In this document: piece after piece, positions 5,498-13,875 of the stretch
Layout: every line of letters begins with the position of its first letter
Position numbering within the stretch: position 1 is the stretch's first letter
Source: DASVEG01 sp036380695
GTDB lineage: Bacteria > Actinomycetota > Acidimicrobiia > Acidimicrobiales > CADCTF01
DNA: 15,893 nt
Direction of reading: 5' to 3'
NCBI GenBank assembly: GCA_036380695.1
Contig: DASVEG010000296.1
Location: 1-15,893 of the forward strand
Notes under the pieces: generated by a model
Told to the model about the DNA's origin: nothing
Seen by the model: the letters and a program-made list of their open reading frames with translations, nothing else
Database searches by the model: none
Translations under genes and position numbers: made by a program

Positions 5498-7252
5498 GTG
5501 CGTAACGCCGCGCTCTGGCGCGTGAAGCCCTACCTCCGGCCGTACGTGGGCCAGATGGTGCTGATGACGGTGCTCGCGGCCGCAGGCCTCGGCGCGGGCA
5601 CGGTGGTCCCGTTCGTCATCAAGGGCGTGATCGACGGCCCGCTCGCACGGGGCGACCGCAACGGCATCTTCCTGCTCGCCCTATGCGCGCTCGCGCTCGG
5701 CGGATTCGAGAGCCTCGCCGCGTTCAGCCGCCGCTACACCGCGGGCAACGTGTCGCTCGGCTTGGAGACGAAGCTCCGCAACGACCTCTACGCGCACCTG
5801 CAGCGCTTGCCCGTCACGTTCCACGACGAGTGGCAGTCCGGCCAGTTGCTGTCGCGCGCGATGTCCGACTGCCGCTTGATTCGGCGGTTCTTCGGGTTCG
5901 GGCTCGTGTTCTTCGTCGTCAACGCGGTCACGTTCGTGACCGTCGTGGTGCTGATGTTCCGCCTCAACGCGACGCTTGCCGCGGCGACGTTGCTGTCGGC
6001 CGTGCCGCTCGCGTGGCTGTCGAGGCGGTTCGAGCGCGACTACCTGATCGTGTCGCGCGAGGTGCAGGACCAGGAGGGCGACCTCACCACCCGCATCGAG
6101 GAGGGCGCGACGGGGATCCGCACGATCAAGTCGTTCGGCCGGCGCCGGCTCGTGCATCGAGAGTTCCTCGAGCACGCGACCCGGCTGCACGACATCTCGA
6201 TGCAACAGGTGCGCCTGCGGGCGCGGTTCTGGGCGCTGATCGACATGGTGCCGAACCTGACCCTGGTCGCCATCCTCCTCGGCGGCGCGCTCGCGGTCGG
6301 GGACGGCTCGCTGACGCTCGGCGGGCTCGTCGCGTTCATCAACCTGCTCGTGCTCCTCGTGTGGCCGATCGAGTCGCTCGGGGAGATCCTCGCCCTCGCG
6401 GAAGAGGCGTCGTCCGCGGCCGACCGCATCTTCGAGGTCTTCGACACCGAGCCCGCGATCGCCGACAAGCCGGGTGCCGTCGACCTCGAGGTCTGCAGGG
6501 GTCGGGTGAGGTTCGAGCGCGTCGACTTCCGCTACGGCGACGGCGACGTGGTGCTCCGCGACGTCAACCTCGACATCGCGCCCGGCGAGACACTGGCGCT
6601 CGTCGGCATCACCGGCTCGGGGAAGACGACGCTCGCGTCGCTCGTGCCGCGGCTCTACGACGTGTCGAGTGGTCGCGTCACCCTCGACGGCCACGACATC
6701 CGCGACGTCACCTTGCGCTCGCTCCGCCGCCACGTCGCCGTGGCGTTCGAGGAGCCCATCCTGTTCTCGGCGAGCGTCAAGGAGAACCTGCTGCTCGGTT
6801 GCCCGGACGCGACCGACGAGGACATCGCCCTCGCGCTGGCGACCGCGCAGGCGGAGTTCGTGCACGACCTGCCGTGGGGCCTCGACACGCGCGTCGGTGA
6901 GCAGGGCCTGTCGCTGTCCGGCGGGCAGCGCCAGCGCCTCGCGCTCGCACGCGCCGTGATCGGACGGCCCCAGGTGCTCGTGCTCGACGACCCGCTCAGC
7001 TCCCTCGACGTCCACACGGAGGCGCTCGTGGAGGACGCGCTCAGGAGCGTGCTGCGCGGGGTGACCGCGTTGCTCGTCGTGCACCGCCCGTCGACGCTCG
7101 CGCTCGCCGACCGCGTCGCGTTCCTGTCGGGCGGGACGATCGTGGCGACGGGCACGCACTCCGAGCTCATGCGCCTTCCCGAGTACCGCGACGTGCTGTC
7201 GCAAGAAGCCGAAGACGACGACGACATCGCCCTCGCGGAGGAGTCGGCATGA
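5498..7252 (+). CDS. ABC exporter half-transporter, degenerate ATP site subunit
   Basis: The 584-residue protein has an N-terminal six-helix exporter domain (about 15-305) and an ATP-binding domain (about 335-575). Walker A is GITGSGKT (370-377), the signature is canonical LSGGQ (473-477), and the H-loop His is H529. In Walker B, LVLDDPLSSLD, the catalytic Glu is replaced by D498, and the Q-loop reads AFEEP with Glu where Gln is usual. These are marks of the degenerate subunit in heterodimeric type IV exporters such as TM287/288 or BmrCD. The GTG start at 5498 follows a good Shine-Dalgarno (CTGGAGG, 5484-5490). The gene overlaps the next by four bases (ATGA), implying translational coupling and an obligate pair. 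Substrates of such pumps are lipids, drugs or peptides and cannot be told from the sequence. Confidence 0.94.
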   Translation: MRNAALWRVKPYLRPYVGQMVLMTVLAAAGLGAGTVVPFVIKGVIDGPLARGDRNGIFLLALCALALGGFESLAAFSRRYTAGNVSLGLETKLRNDLYAHLQRLPVTFHDEWQSGQLLSRAMSDCRLIRRFFGFGLVFFVVNAVTFVTVVVLMFRLNATLAAATLLSAVPLAWLSRRFERDYLIVSREVQDQEGDLTTRIEEGATGIRTIKSFGRRRLVHREFLEHATRLHDISMQQVRLRARFWALIDMVPNLTLVAILLGGALAVGDGSLTLGGLVAFINLLVLLVWPIESLGEILALAEEASSAADRIFEVFDTEPAIADKPGAVDLEVCRGRVRFERVDFRYGDGDVVLRDVNLDIAPGETLALVGITGSGKTTLASLVPRLYDVSSGRVTLDGHDIRDVTLRSLRRHVAVAFEEPILFSASVKENLLLGCPDATDEDIALALATAQAEFVHDLPWGLDTRVGEQGLSLSGGQRQRLALARAVIGRPQVLVLDDPLSSLDVHTEALVEDALRSVLRGVTALLVVHRPSTLALADRVAFLSGGTIVATGTHSELMRLPEYRDVLSQEAEDDDDIALAEESA

Positions 7253-9075
7253 CGGACGTCGCCCCCGAGACCTGGCGCGGCGTCGCGGCCGAGGAGTCCG
7301 ACGAGCTGACGTCCAGCATCAGGACGTTCCTGCGCAGCCGCAGCCGCAGGCTCCTCGGGTCGCTGCTGCGGCCGCGCCAGCGCGCCATCGCGCTCGGCGG
7401 CACGCTGGTCGTGCTCGACACGGTCGCGCGCCTCTCGTTCCCGATCCTCATCAAGGTGGGCATCGATCGCGGCATCCCTCCGATCCGGCGGGGCGAGGGA
7501 GCGGGCGTGCTCGTCGCGATCTGCATCGCCTTCCTCGCGGTAGTGCTCCTGCGGTCGGGCCTCGAGTACGCGTTCACCTCCGTGAGCGGCCGGGTGGGTC
7601 AGGACGTGCTGCTCGATCTGCGGTCGCGCCTCTACGACCACTTCCAGCGACTGAGTCTCGCGTTCCACGAGCGCTACACCTCCGGGCGCGTCATCGCACG
7701 TCTCACCTCCGACATCGAGGCCATCAGCGAGCTGTTGTCGAGCGGCGTGCTCGCGGCGACGACCGGTGTCCTGTCGATCGTCGGCATCAGCGTCGTGCTC
7801 CTCGTGATGGAGTGGCAGCTCGGGCTCGTCGCCCTCGCGGTCTTCCCGTTCGTGGTGCTGCTCACGCGCTGGTTCCGCGGCCGCGCGGAAGACGTGTACC
7901 GCGAGACGCGCGAAGCGGTCGCGCTCGTCATCGTCCACTTCGTCGAGTCGCTAGGCGGGATCCGCGCCGTCCACGCGTTCCGTCGCGAGCCGCGCAACCA
8001 GGCGATCTTCGAGGACGTGAACGACCGCTTCTTCCGCGCCAACCTCCGGTCGAATCGGTTGTCGGCCGTCTACGGCCCTGGCGTCGCGGCCATGGGGCGG
8101 TCGAGCGTCGCGATCGTGTTGCTCGCCGGTTCGTTGCGGGTGCTCGACGGCGAGATGACGATCGGCGTGCTGGCCGCGTTCATGCTCTACGTGCGGCGGT
8201 TCTTCGAGCCCGTGCAGGACCTCAGCCAGTTCTACAACCTGTTCCAGTCGGCGGCGGCCGCGCTCGAGAAGCTGTCCGGCGTGCTCGAAGAGGAGCCGAG
8301 CGTGAAGCCGCCTGCGGAGCCGGTGGCGTTGCTCGAGGCGCAGGGCGACATCCGCTTCGAGGCCGTGCGCTTCGCGTACCGGAAGGCGGAGGTGCTGCAC
8401 GGTCTCGACCTCCACATCCCGGCGGGGGAGACGGTCGCCCTCGTGGGCCCTACCGGAGCAGGCAAGTCGACCGTCGCGCGCCTGATCGCTCGCTTCTACG
8501 ACCCGACCGCCGGCCGGGTGACGCTCGACGGCGTCGACCTGCGAGACCTCGACGACGAGACGCTGCGCCGCGCCGTCGTGATGGTCACGCAGGAGAACTA
8601 CCTCTTCACCGGGACGGTCGCCGACAACATCCTCTTCGGGCGGCCCGACGCGACCCGCGACGACGTGCACGCCGCGGCCAGGGCGATCGGCGCCCACGAG
8701 TTCATCACCGCGCTGCCGGACGGGTACGACACCGACGTACGCAAGCGCGGCGGGCGCTTGTCGGCCGGGCAGCGGCAGCTCGTCGCGTTCGCACGCGCGT
8801 TCCTCGCCGACCCGCACGTGCTCATCCTCGACGAGGCGACGTCGTCCCTCGACATCCCGTCCGAGCGGCTGGTGCAGCGCGCGCTCCGGACGCTGCTCGC
8901 CGACCGCACCGCGGTGATCATCGCCCACCGGTTGTCGACGGTGGAGATCGCCGACCGCGTGCTGGTCGTCGACGGCGGGCACATCGTGGAGGAAGGAACG
9001 CCAGCCGACCTGGTCGCCCGCGAGGGCTCGCGTTACGGCGCGCTCCACACCGCGTGGCAGGACTCGCTGGTCTAG
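7249..9075 (+). CDS. ABC exporter half-transporter, catalytic ATP site subunit
   Basis: The 608-residue partner has a cytosolic N-terminal stretch of about 40 residues, six membrane helices (about 45-345) and an ATP-binding domain (about 366-600). Walker A is GPTGAGKS (400-407), the Q-loop Gln is Q448 (VTQEN), Walker B VLILDE carries catalytic E529, and the H-loop is H560 (IIAHRLST). Its signature is LSAGQ (504-508) rather than LSGGQ. Pairing this altered signature with the partner's Asp-type Walker B gives one weak site, while this subunit's intact Walker A/B with the partner's LSGGQ gives one hydrolytic site. The two genes therefore complement each other as expected for a heterodimer. The ATG at 7249 lies inside the end of the first gene. 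The gene is followed by a structured repeat and a convergent gene. Confidence 0.94.
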   Translation: MTDVAPETWRGVAAEESDELTSSIRTFLRSRSRRLLGSLLRPRQRAIALGGTLVVLDTVARLSFPILIKVGIDRGIPPIRRGEGAGVLVAICIAFLAVVLLRSGLEYAFTSVSGRVGQDVLLDLRSRLYDHFQRLSLAFHERYTSGRVIARLTSDIEAISELLSSGVLAATTGVLSIVGISVVLLVMEWQLGLVALAVFPFVVLLTRWFRGRAEDVYRETREAVALVIVHFVESLGGIRAVHAFRREPRNQAIFEDVNDRFFRANLRSNRLSAVYGPGVAAMGRSSVAIVLLAGSLRVLDGEMTIGVLAAFMLYVRRFFEPVQDLSQFYNLFQSAAAALEKLSGVLEEEPSVKPPAEPVALLEAQGDIRFEAVRFAYRKAEVLHGLDLHIPAGETVALVGPTGAGKSTVARLIARFYDPTAGRVTLDGVDLRDLDDETLRRAVVMVTQENYLFTGTVADNILFGRPDATRDDVHAAARAIGAHEFITALPDGYDTDVRKRGGRLSAGQRQLVAFARAFLADPHVLILDEATSSLDIPSERLVQRALRTLLADRTAVIIAHRLSTVEIADRVLVVDGGHIVEEGTPADLVAREGSRYGALHTAWQDSLV

Positions 9076-9101
9076 TGACGCGCCTGCTGCTCGCGGCGCT
9101 C

Positions 9102-9172
9102 GCGCCGGCGAGACATGCGCGTCTCAGCCGTGGTACTCGCGGCTCCTGTCGCGTGGAACGGCCCGCCGGCGC
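9102..9172. repeat. Structured intergenic repeat, copy B
   Basis: The 42-bp core (9116-9157) differs from copy A only at 9131 and 9154, both C to T. Both changes fall on paired positions: inner arm 9126-9132 with 9138-9144, and outer arm 9117-9121 with 9150-9154. Both turn a G-C pair into G-U if the + strand is transcribed. The core is enclosed by GCGCCGGCG (9102-9110) and CGCCGGCGC (9164-9172), a perfect 9-bp inverted repeat unlike the outer stem of copy A. It lies between the convergent ends of the ABC operon and a serine hydrolase gene, where a two-way terminator would be expected, but no T tract follows. Confidence 0.6.
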
Positions 9173-9183
9173 CTCCGCCCGGG

Positions 9184-10311
9184 CTACGCGGGCTTGGCGC
9201 ACTCGGCGGCGATGCTGGAGAGCGCGACGCCACGGCGGCCGAGGCGGAGTGAGTGCCGGTCGATGCCGTTGGTGAGGTAGCAGAACGAGAGGCCCGTCTC
9301 GGGGTCGGCCCACGCGAGCTGGCCGGCGGCGCCGTTGTGGCCGAAGATCGACGGCGAGCCCGTGCGACCGAACCCTCGCTGGTTAGCGCGGCCGTCGTCG
9401 CCGGCGACGATGAGACCGAGCGTCCGGTTCGCGGGGTACCCGAGTAGGCGCTCGCGGAGCGTGTTGCGCACGCGGCTCGTCACGTCCTCGAGCAACCGCG
9501 GCGACCACAGCCGGCGGGGGTTGTGCAGCAGCGCTTGGTAGTAGAGCGCGACCGACGACGCGTCGGAGAACGCGCCAGCGCCCGGCACGCCGAGCGACCG
9601 CACCTCGGCCTCGTTGTACCGGAGCATCGCGTCCTCGGTCACCTCGGTCGCCGGCAACTCGGGGATGCCGTACACCGCCATGATCTCGCCGCTGGTCGCG
9701 GCCTCGCCGCAGCCGGCGAGGTCGAGGATGTCGCCTTGCTCGTCGACCGGCACCCCGAGCCGCAAGCGGGGCAGCAGACCCAACGGGCGAAGGATCTCGT
9801 CGCAGACGAACGTGGGGCAGTCGCGCCCGCCCACCCGCTCGACGATCTCGCCGAGCACCCAGTGCGCGGAGGTGGCGTGGTATTCGAAGCGCGTGCCCGG
9901 CTCCCAGTTCAGGCGCCACGACGCCATCTTCTTCACCCGGGCCTCGCGGTCGAACCACGCAGGCGGCCCGAGCGGCGCGCGCGGGAAGCCGGCGGTGTGG
10001 AGCATCACCTGCTCGACCGTGACGGCGTCCTTCCCGTTGTCCGCGAACTCGGGGAAGTAGTGCGCGACGGGGCGGCTCACGTCGACGCCACCCTCCTGCA
10101 TGAGCAGCCAAACGGCGGACGCGACGATCGGCTTCGTCGCGGAGAAGATGGCGTAACGGTTGGCGCCTGTGGCCGCGCCGTACGTCTCCTGCAGCACCAC
10201 CTCGCCGTCGATCGCCAGCGCGAACTGGCAGGAGGGGAGGAGGCCGTCGTCGATCTCGCGCCTCGCCCTGGCGCGTAGCTGATCGATCTTCTCGTCGACG
10301 AGGCGGGTCAC
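9184..10311 (-). CDS. Serine hydrolase, beta-lactamase/class C fold (paralogue B)
   Basis: The 375-residue protein has the penicillin-binding-protein fold of the class C beta-lactamase/esterase group. The nucleophile motif SATK gives S57 and K60, the tyrosine of the second motif is Y144 in FEYHATSAHW, and HNG (325-327) fills the third motif place. There is no signal peptide, so it is probably a cytosolic esterase, amidase or peptidase; true beta-lactamase activity is unlikely. It starts at GTG 10311, with TAGGTT six bases upstream that may be a -10 box for a leaderless transcript. It is clearly paralogous to the gene just upstream: both have TVEQVMLHTAGFP, WRLNW.PGTRFEYH, a G(V/I)PGAGA motif and FGHxGAxGQxAWADP. 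The 34-base gap suggests a shared operon as well. Substrate unknown. Confidence 0.9.
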   Translation of the reverse strand: MTRLVDEKIDQLRARARREIDDGLLPSCQFALAIDGEVVLQETYGAATGANRYAIFSATKPIVASAVWLLMQEGGVDVSRPVAHYFPEFADNGKDAVTVEQVMLHTAGFPRAPLGPPAWFDREARVKKMASWRLNWEPGTRFEYHATSAHWVLGEIVERVGGRDCPTFVCDEILRPLGLLPRLRLGVPVDEQGDILDLAGCGEAATSGEIMAVYGIPELPATEVTEDAMLRYNEAEVRSLGVPGAGAFSDASSVALYYQALLHNPRRLWSPRLLEDVTSRVRNTLRERLLGYPANRTLGLIVAGDDGRANQRGFGRTGSPSIFGHNGAAGQLAWADPETGLSFCYLTNGIDRHSLRLGRRGVALSSIAAECAKPA

Positions 10312-10317
10312 GCCTTC

Positions 10318-10323
10318 AACCTA
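10318..10323 (-). promoter_or_regulatory. Possible -10 box for a leaderless transcript of serine hydrolase B
   Basis: TAGGTT on the minus strand fits TAnnnT and ends six bases before the GTG at 10311. No separate Shine-Dalgarno at proper spacing is seen. This would allow the second hydrolase to be expressed apart from the upstream genes. Confidence 0.35.
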
Positions 10324-10345
10324 CGTGCCGCGGCACGGGGCGCTC

Positions 10346-11458
10346 CTACCGCCCGAGCGCAACCTCGACCGCGAGGGCCGACAGCTCCTGGTTGCGCTTC
10401 ATCTCCAGCGCGCGGTTGGCGTCGTAGCCATTGGTCAGGAAGGCGAAGGAGACGCCGGTCGCTGGGTCGGCCCACGCGATCTGCCCACCGGCGCCGTCGT
10501 GGCCGAACGCCCGCGGCGACGTCGACGGCCCGAAGTGGTGGCGCAACGAGGCGTACGGCTCGTCGTCGCCCCGCACGACGATGCCGCGCGTGCGGCTGGC
10601 CGGCTCCCCCCACCGTGCCTCGTCGGGGAACGTGTTCCTGACGGTGCCCGTCGCGTCCGCCAGCACCTCGGGCGACCACAGCCCCTTCGGGTCGTGGAGG
10701 AGCGCCTGGTAGAAGGTCGCGACGTCGGCCGCGGTCGACACCGCCCCAGCACCCGGGATGCCGACGGCGAGAGCCGCCGGAGCGTTCATCGTCACCGCGG
10801 CGTGCGGTTCGACGGTGGGCGGGGGCAGCGGGGGCATGCCCACGACCGCGTAGTCGTCGTCGACGGCGGAGGCGTTCACGACGACGACGGGGGCAATGTC
10901 GCCTTGCTCGCGTTCCGGCACCCCCAGCCGCAACGAGTCGAGCCCGAGCGGTTGCGCGACGCGCTCGTGGACGACGTCGCGGTAATCGCGCCCCGTCACC
11001 TCGACGATGAGCTCGGCCAGCACCCACCACCCGACGAGTTGGTGGTACTCGAACCGCGTCCCAGGGGCCCAGTTCAGCCGCCACCGGGCGAACGCCGCCC
11101 GCCGCCCCTCGCTCGTGGCCCAGCTCCGCGGCCCGAGGGGTGCCAGTGGGAACCCCGCGGTGTGCAGCATCACCTGCTCGACGGTCACCGACTCCTTGCC
11201 GTTGGTCGCGAACTCGGGCAGGTAGCGCGCGACGGGTGCGTCGTACGCGAGCGCGCCCTCGCCGACGAGCATCCACACCGCCGACGCGACGACGGCTTTC
11301 GTGCACGACCAGACGAGGAATCGCGTCGACGCGTCCGCGTCGCCGACGGTGTCGAACACCAGCAGCTCGCCGTCACGGGCGAGCGCGACCTGCGCGGCCG
11401 GCAGGCTGCGGCGCTCGCACCACGACCTCGCGAGATCGGCGAGCCGTCCGTCCGTCAC
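10346..11458 (-). CDS. Serine hydrolase, beta-lactamase/class C fold (paralogue A)
   Basis: The 370-residue product has the same fold and length as its downstream neighbour. SCTK gives S51 and K54, Y138 lies in FEYHQLVGWW, and HDG (320-322) is the third motif. The GTG at 11458 is chosen because it overlaps the aldo/keto reductase stop as GTGA, a normal coupling arrangement; the open frame continues upstream only as an out-of-frame reading of that gene. No signal peptide is seen. It differs from paralogue B mainly around residues 190-230, where it has a DDDYAVVG-type stretch and a Pro-rich loop, so the two enzymes may have different substrate pockets. Family members hydrolyse esters, short amides or lactones; the exact substrate is unknown. 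Confidence 0.9.
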   Translation of the reverse strand: MTDGRLADLARSWCERRSLPAAQVALARDGELLVFDTVGDADASTRFLVWSCTKAVVASAVWMLVGEGALAYDAPVARYLPEFATNGKESVTVEQVMLHTAGFPLAPLGPRSWATSEGRRAAFARWRLNWAPGTRFEYHQLVGWWVLAELIVEVTGRDYRDVVHERVAQPLGLDSLRLGVPEREQGDIAPVVVVNASAVDDDYAVVGMPPLPPPTVEPHAAVTMNAPAALAVGIPGAGAVSTAADVATFYQALLHDPKGLWSPEVLADATGTVRNTFPDEARWGEPASRTRGIVVRGDDEPYASLRHHFGPSTSPRAFGHDGAGGQIAWADPATGVSFAFLTNGYDANRALEMKRNQELSALAVEVALGR

Positions 11459-12492
11459 TCCGATCGCGCGCTCCGGCGGCGGCGCCAGGGCGAGGCGATC
11501 GACGGGGGTGTCCAGCCGGAGTCGGCGGCGTTGAGGTTCGTACCGGGCGGCACCAGCTCGTCGATGCGGTCGAGGATCGCGGGCTCGAGCTGCACGTCGG
11601 CCGCGCCGAGCTGCGTATCGAGCTGGTCCATGGTCCGTGGCCCGATGATCGCCGCCGACACCGCGGGGTGGTTCAGCACGAACGCGACCGCGAGATGCAC
11701 GAGCGAAACGCCGGCGTCGGCCGCCACCTTCTCGAGCTCCTCGACGATCTCGAGCTTGCGCTGGTTCTCCGGCCTCGACAGGTCGAACCGGGCAGGCGTT
11801 CGCGACGCCCGACCGCCCTCGGGCTGCTCCATCCCCTTGCGGTACTTGCCGGACAGCCAACCACCCGCGAGCGGGCTCCACGGGATCACGCCCATCCCGT
11901 AGCGCTCGCAGACGGGCAGCACGTCGGCCTCGATGCCCCGCACGAAGATCGAGTACGGCGGCTGTTCGCATCGGAAGCGTTCCCGCCCCCGCCGTTCCGC
12001 GACCCACTGGGCCTCGACGATCTGCCACGCGGGGAACGTCGACGATCCGATCGCCCTGACCTTGCCCTGGTGGACGAGGTCGGACAGCGCGGACAGCGTC
12101 TCGTCGATGTCGGTCGCGGGGTCGGGCCGGTGCACCTGGTACAGGTCGATGTGGTCGGTGCCGAGCCTGCGCAGCGAGTGCTCGACCTCGCGCACGATCC
12201 AGCGTCGCGAGTTACCGCGCATGTTCGGGTCGTCGCCCATCTGCCCGTGGAACTTCGTGGCGACGACGACCTCGTCGCGGCGCCCGGCGATCGCCTCGCC
12301 CACGATCTCCTCGGACTCGCCGGCGGAGTACACGTCCGCGGTATCGAGGAAGTTGATCCCCGCGTCTATCGCCCGGCGAATCACCCGTACCGATTCGTCG
12401 TGGTCGGGGTTGCCCCACGCGCCGAACATCATCGTGCCGAGGCAGAGCGGGCTGACCTTGATACCGGTTTCGCCGAGCGTGCGGTAGCGCAT
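11455..12492 (-). CDS. Aldo/keto reductase
   Basis: The 345-residue (alpha/beta)8 barrel carries the full catalytic tetrad: D50 (INFLDTADVY), Y55, K80 (VVVATKFHG) and H121 (LYQVHRPD). The C-terminal NADPH-binding segment is visible as AIIGPRTMDQLD (281-292). It resembles the YghZ/YajO-like, Kvbeta-type group that reduces aldehydes and ketones with NADPH. The ATG at 12492 is supported by TAGGGT exactly seven bases upstream, a leaderless-type promoter; the longer open frame upstream is antisense to the sigma gene. Its stop overlaps the start of serine hydrolase A, so the three minus-strand genes probably form one operon. This pairing might allow release and reduction of a carbonyl product, which is inferred only. 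The divergent sigma gene starts just 12 bases away. Confidence 0.93.
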   Translation of the reverse strand: MRYRTLGETGIKVSPLCLGTMMFGAWGNPDHDESVRVIRRAIDAGINFLDTADVYSAGESEEIVGEAIAGRRDEVVVATKFHGQMGDDPNMRGNSRRWIVREVEHSLRRLGTDHIDLYQVHRPDPATDIDETLSALSDLVHQGKVRAIGSSTFPAWQIVEAQWVAERRGRERFRCEQPPYSIFVRGIEADVLPVCERYGMGVIPWSPLAGGWLSGKYRKGMEQPEGGRASRTPARFDLSRPENQRKLEIVEELEKVAADAGVSLVHLAVAFVLNHPAVSAAIIGPRTMDQLDTQLGAADVQLEPAILDRIDELVPPGTNLNAADSGWTPPSIASPWRRRRSARSE

Positions 12493-12499
12493 GACGTCG

Positions 12500-12505
12500 A
12501 CCCTA
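12500..12505 (-). promoter_or_regulatory. -10 box for leaderless aldo/keto reductase mRNA
   Basis: TAGGGT on the minus strand fits TAnnnT and is separated from the ATG at 12492 by CGACGTC, seven bases, placing the transcription start on the start codon. No -35 box is evident. The box touches the first base of the opposite sigma gene's ATG, so the two genes probably compete for polymerase. Confidence 0.45.
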
Positions 12506-13875
12506 TGGCGACTCCGGGAGGTACGCGGCCGCCGCGCACCGAATCGTTCATCGTGGGGTCCGACGACCTGCGGTCGCTGCTCGACGAACGTCTGCTGGTC
12601 GAACGCGCGCGACGCGATCCCCGCGCGTTCTCGCTCCTCTGCCGTGCGTACATCGACCGGGTCCACGCGTGCGCGTACCGAAGGACCGGTTCGTACGAAT
12701 CCGCCGAGCAAGTCGCCCGCGCCGCCTTCGAGCGCGCCTGGCTGGCGCTCCCCGGGCTCGTCGACACGCACTCCTCCTTCGAGCCATGGCTGTTCCGGAT
12801 CGTGGCGAACGAGCTCATCACGCACGAGCGGCGGCGACGGTCCGACACCGACGAGCGCTCGGCGCGGATCCTCAGAGAGCTCGAGGAAGACCTGCTCGCC
12901 GACTCCGTCCTGTCCGACGCGCTGCGGCCCGACGACGCCGAGCGGAGGAACGCCGAGCTCCGCGACGCGCTCGCCGCGGCAACGCCGCGCGACCAGGAGA
13001 CCCTGACGCTCCGCTTCCTCTCCGAGCTCGACGCTCGCGGCACCGCCACGGCGATGGGCTGCTCGCGGGCGGCACTGGCCGTCGCCGAGCGCAGGGCGTT
13101 GCGCTCGCTGACCGTCGCTTCGCCGCGACAAGCACTGTCGGAGCTGGGGGCGGCACCCGGGCCAACGCCGCGCGCGGTCTTCGTCGCCGCCCTGAACGAG
13201 CGGCTGCTCGAGCTCATGGGCGAGGTCGAGGACGGCGACCTCGTGCCCGAGATCGAACTCACGCTCAGGACCTATCGCCCGAGGGCCGCGCGCCGGATCG
13301 TGGCCGCGGTGGCGGCCATGGCGGTGATGCTCGCGGGGTCCGTCGCCGCGGTCGTCGCGGTGACGACGGGCGGCCGGACTGCGCCGGCAACGGTGGCTGG
13401 CGCAGGCGCGATCGCCGACACCGGCACCGACACCGACGCAGGCACGCCAGCACCCGGCGACCGCGACCCGTTATCGGCGGCAGGGAGCCGGCCCGCGGTT
13501 CCCATCGCACGCGGCGCGCTCCGCGCCGTCGCCGCGCCCCCGGGCGCGCCGACGCCCCTCGCGCGCCGCGTCGTCCCGCCGGTCGCCGCCCCCGTCGCGA
13601 CGATGCCGCTGCAGGTCTCCGGCGCCGACGGCTGGTCGCTCGTCAGCTGGGAGCCGTACGCGGGCGACGGTTTCGGTGGGTACCTCGTCGTGCGCTCGGA
13701 CGGCGCGGGCCAGCCCGAGTACGAGCTGGCCAAGGTGTCGACGCAGGAATCGGTGTCGTTCCACGACACCGCACCCGGCAGCCGCGACGTGCGTTACCGC
13801 GTGATCGTCCTCGACGACGGGGGGTCAGAGTTGGCCCGCTCCGAGAGCATGCCCGTCTCGCCCGTCACACCCTGA
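12505..13875 (+). CDS. ECF-like sigma factor fused to a membrane helix and FnIII-like outer domain
   Basis: The 456-residue chain begins with sigma region 2 (about 28-112; SFEPWLFRIVANELITHERRRR is the recognisable region 2.4-type part) and region 4 (about 150-203; TPRDQETLTLRFLSELDARGTATAMGCS, a helix-turn-helix). A further helical part (about 205-262) may act as a built-in anti-sigma or linker. One membrane helix follows (about 264-286), then a Thr/Ala/Pro-rich linker (287-365) and a beta-rich segment (about 367-450; LVSWEPYAG, GGYLVVRSD, YRVIVLDDGG) that reads as a fibronectin type III domain. Topology would put the sigma part inside and FnIII outside, suggesting a tethered regulator released or altered by an envelope signal; this is inferred. 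The ATG at 12505 has no Shine-Dalgarno; GTG 12553 is an alternative start. Its 3' end overlaps the MBL gene by 11 bases. Confidence 0.83.
   Translation: MATPGGTRPPRTESFIVGSDDLRSLLDERLLVERARRDPRAFSLLCRAYIDRVHACAYRRTGSYESAEQVARAAFERAWLALPGLVDTHSSFEPWLFRIVANELITHERRRRSDTDERSARILRELEEDLLADSVLSDALRPDDAERRNAELRDALAAATPRDQETLTLRFLSELDARGTATAMGCSRAALAVAERRALRSLTVASPRQALSELGAAPGPTPRAVFVAALNERLLELMGEVEDGDLVPEIELTLRTYRPRAARRIVAAVAAMAVMLAGSVAAVVAVTTGGRTAPATVAGAGAIADTGTDTDAGTPAPGDRDPLSAAGSRPAVPIARGALRAVAAPPGAPTPLARRVVPPVAAPVATMPLQVSGADGWSLVSWEPYAGDGFGGYLVVRSDGAGQPEYELAKVSTQESVSFHDTAPGSRDVRYRVIVLDDGGSELARSESMPVSPVTP

Noticed and set aside
5681..7204. Long open frame on the minus strand opposite the first ABC exporter gene
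   Set aside because: It is rich in Arg, His, Glu and Val, has no recognisable motif, and is antisense to a clear ABC transporter; such frames are common in very GC-rich DNA.
11140..12504. Upstream extension of the sigma factor frame
   Set aside because: It runs antisense through the aldo/keto reductase and serine hydrolase A genes and has no conserved protein content before residue MATPGG.
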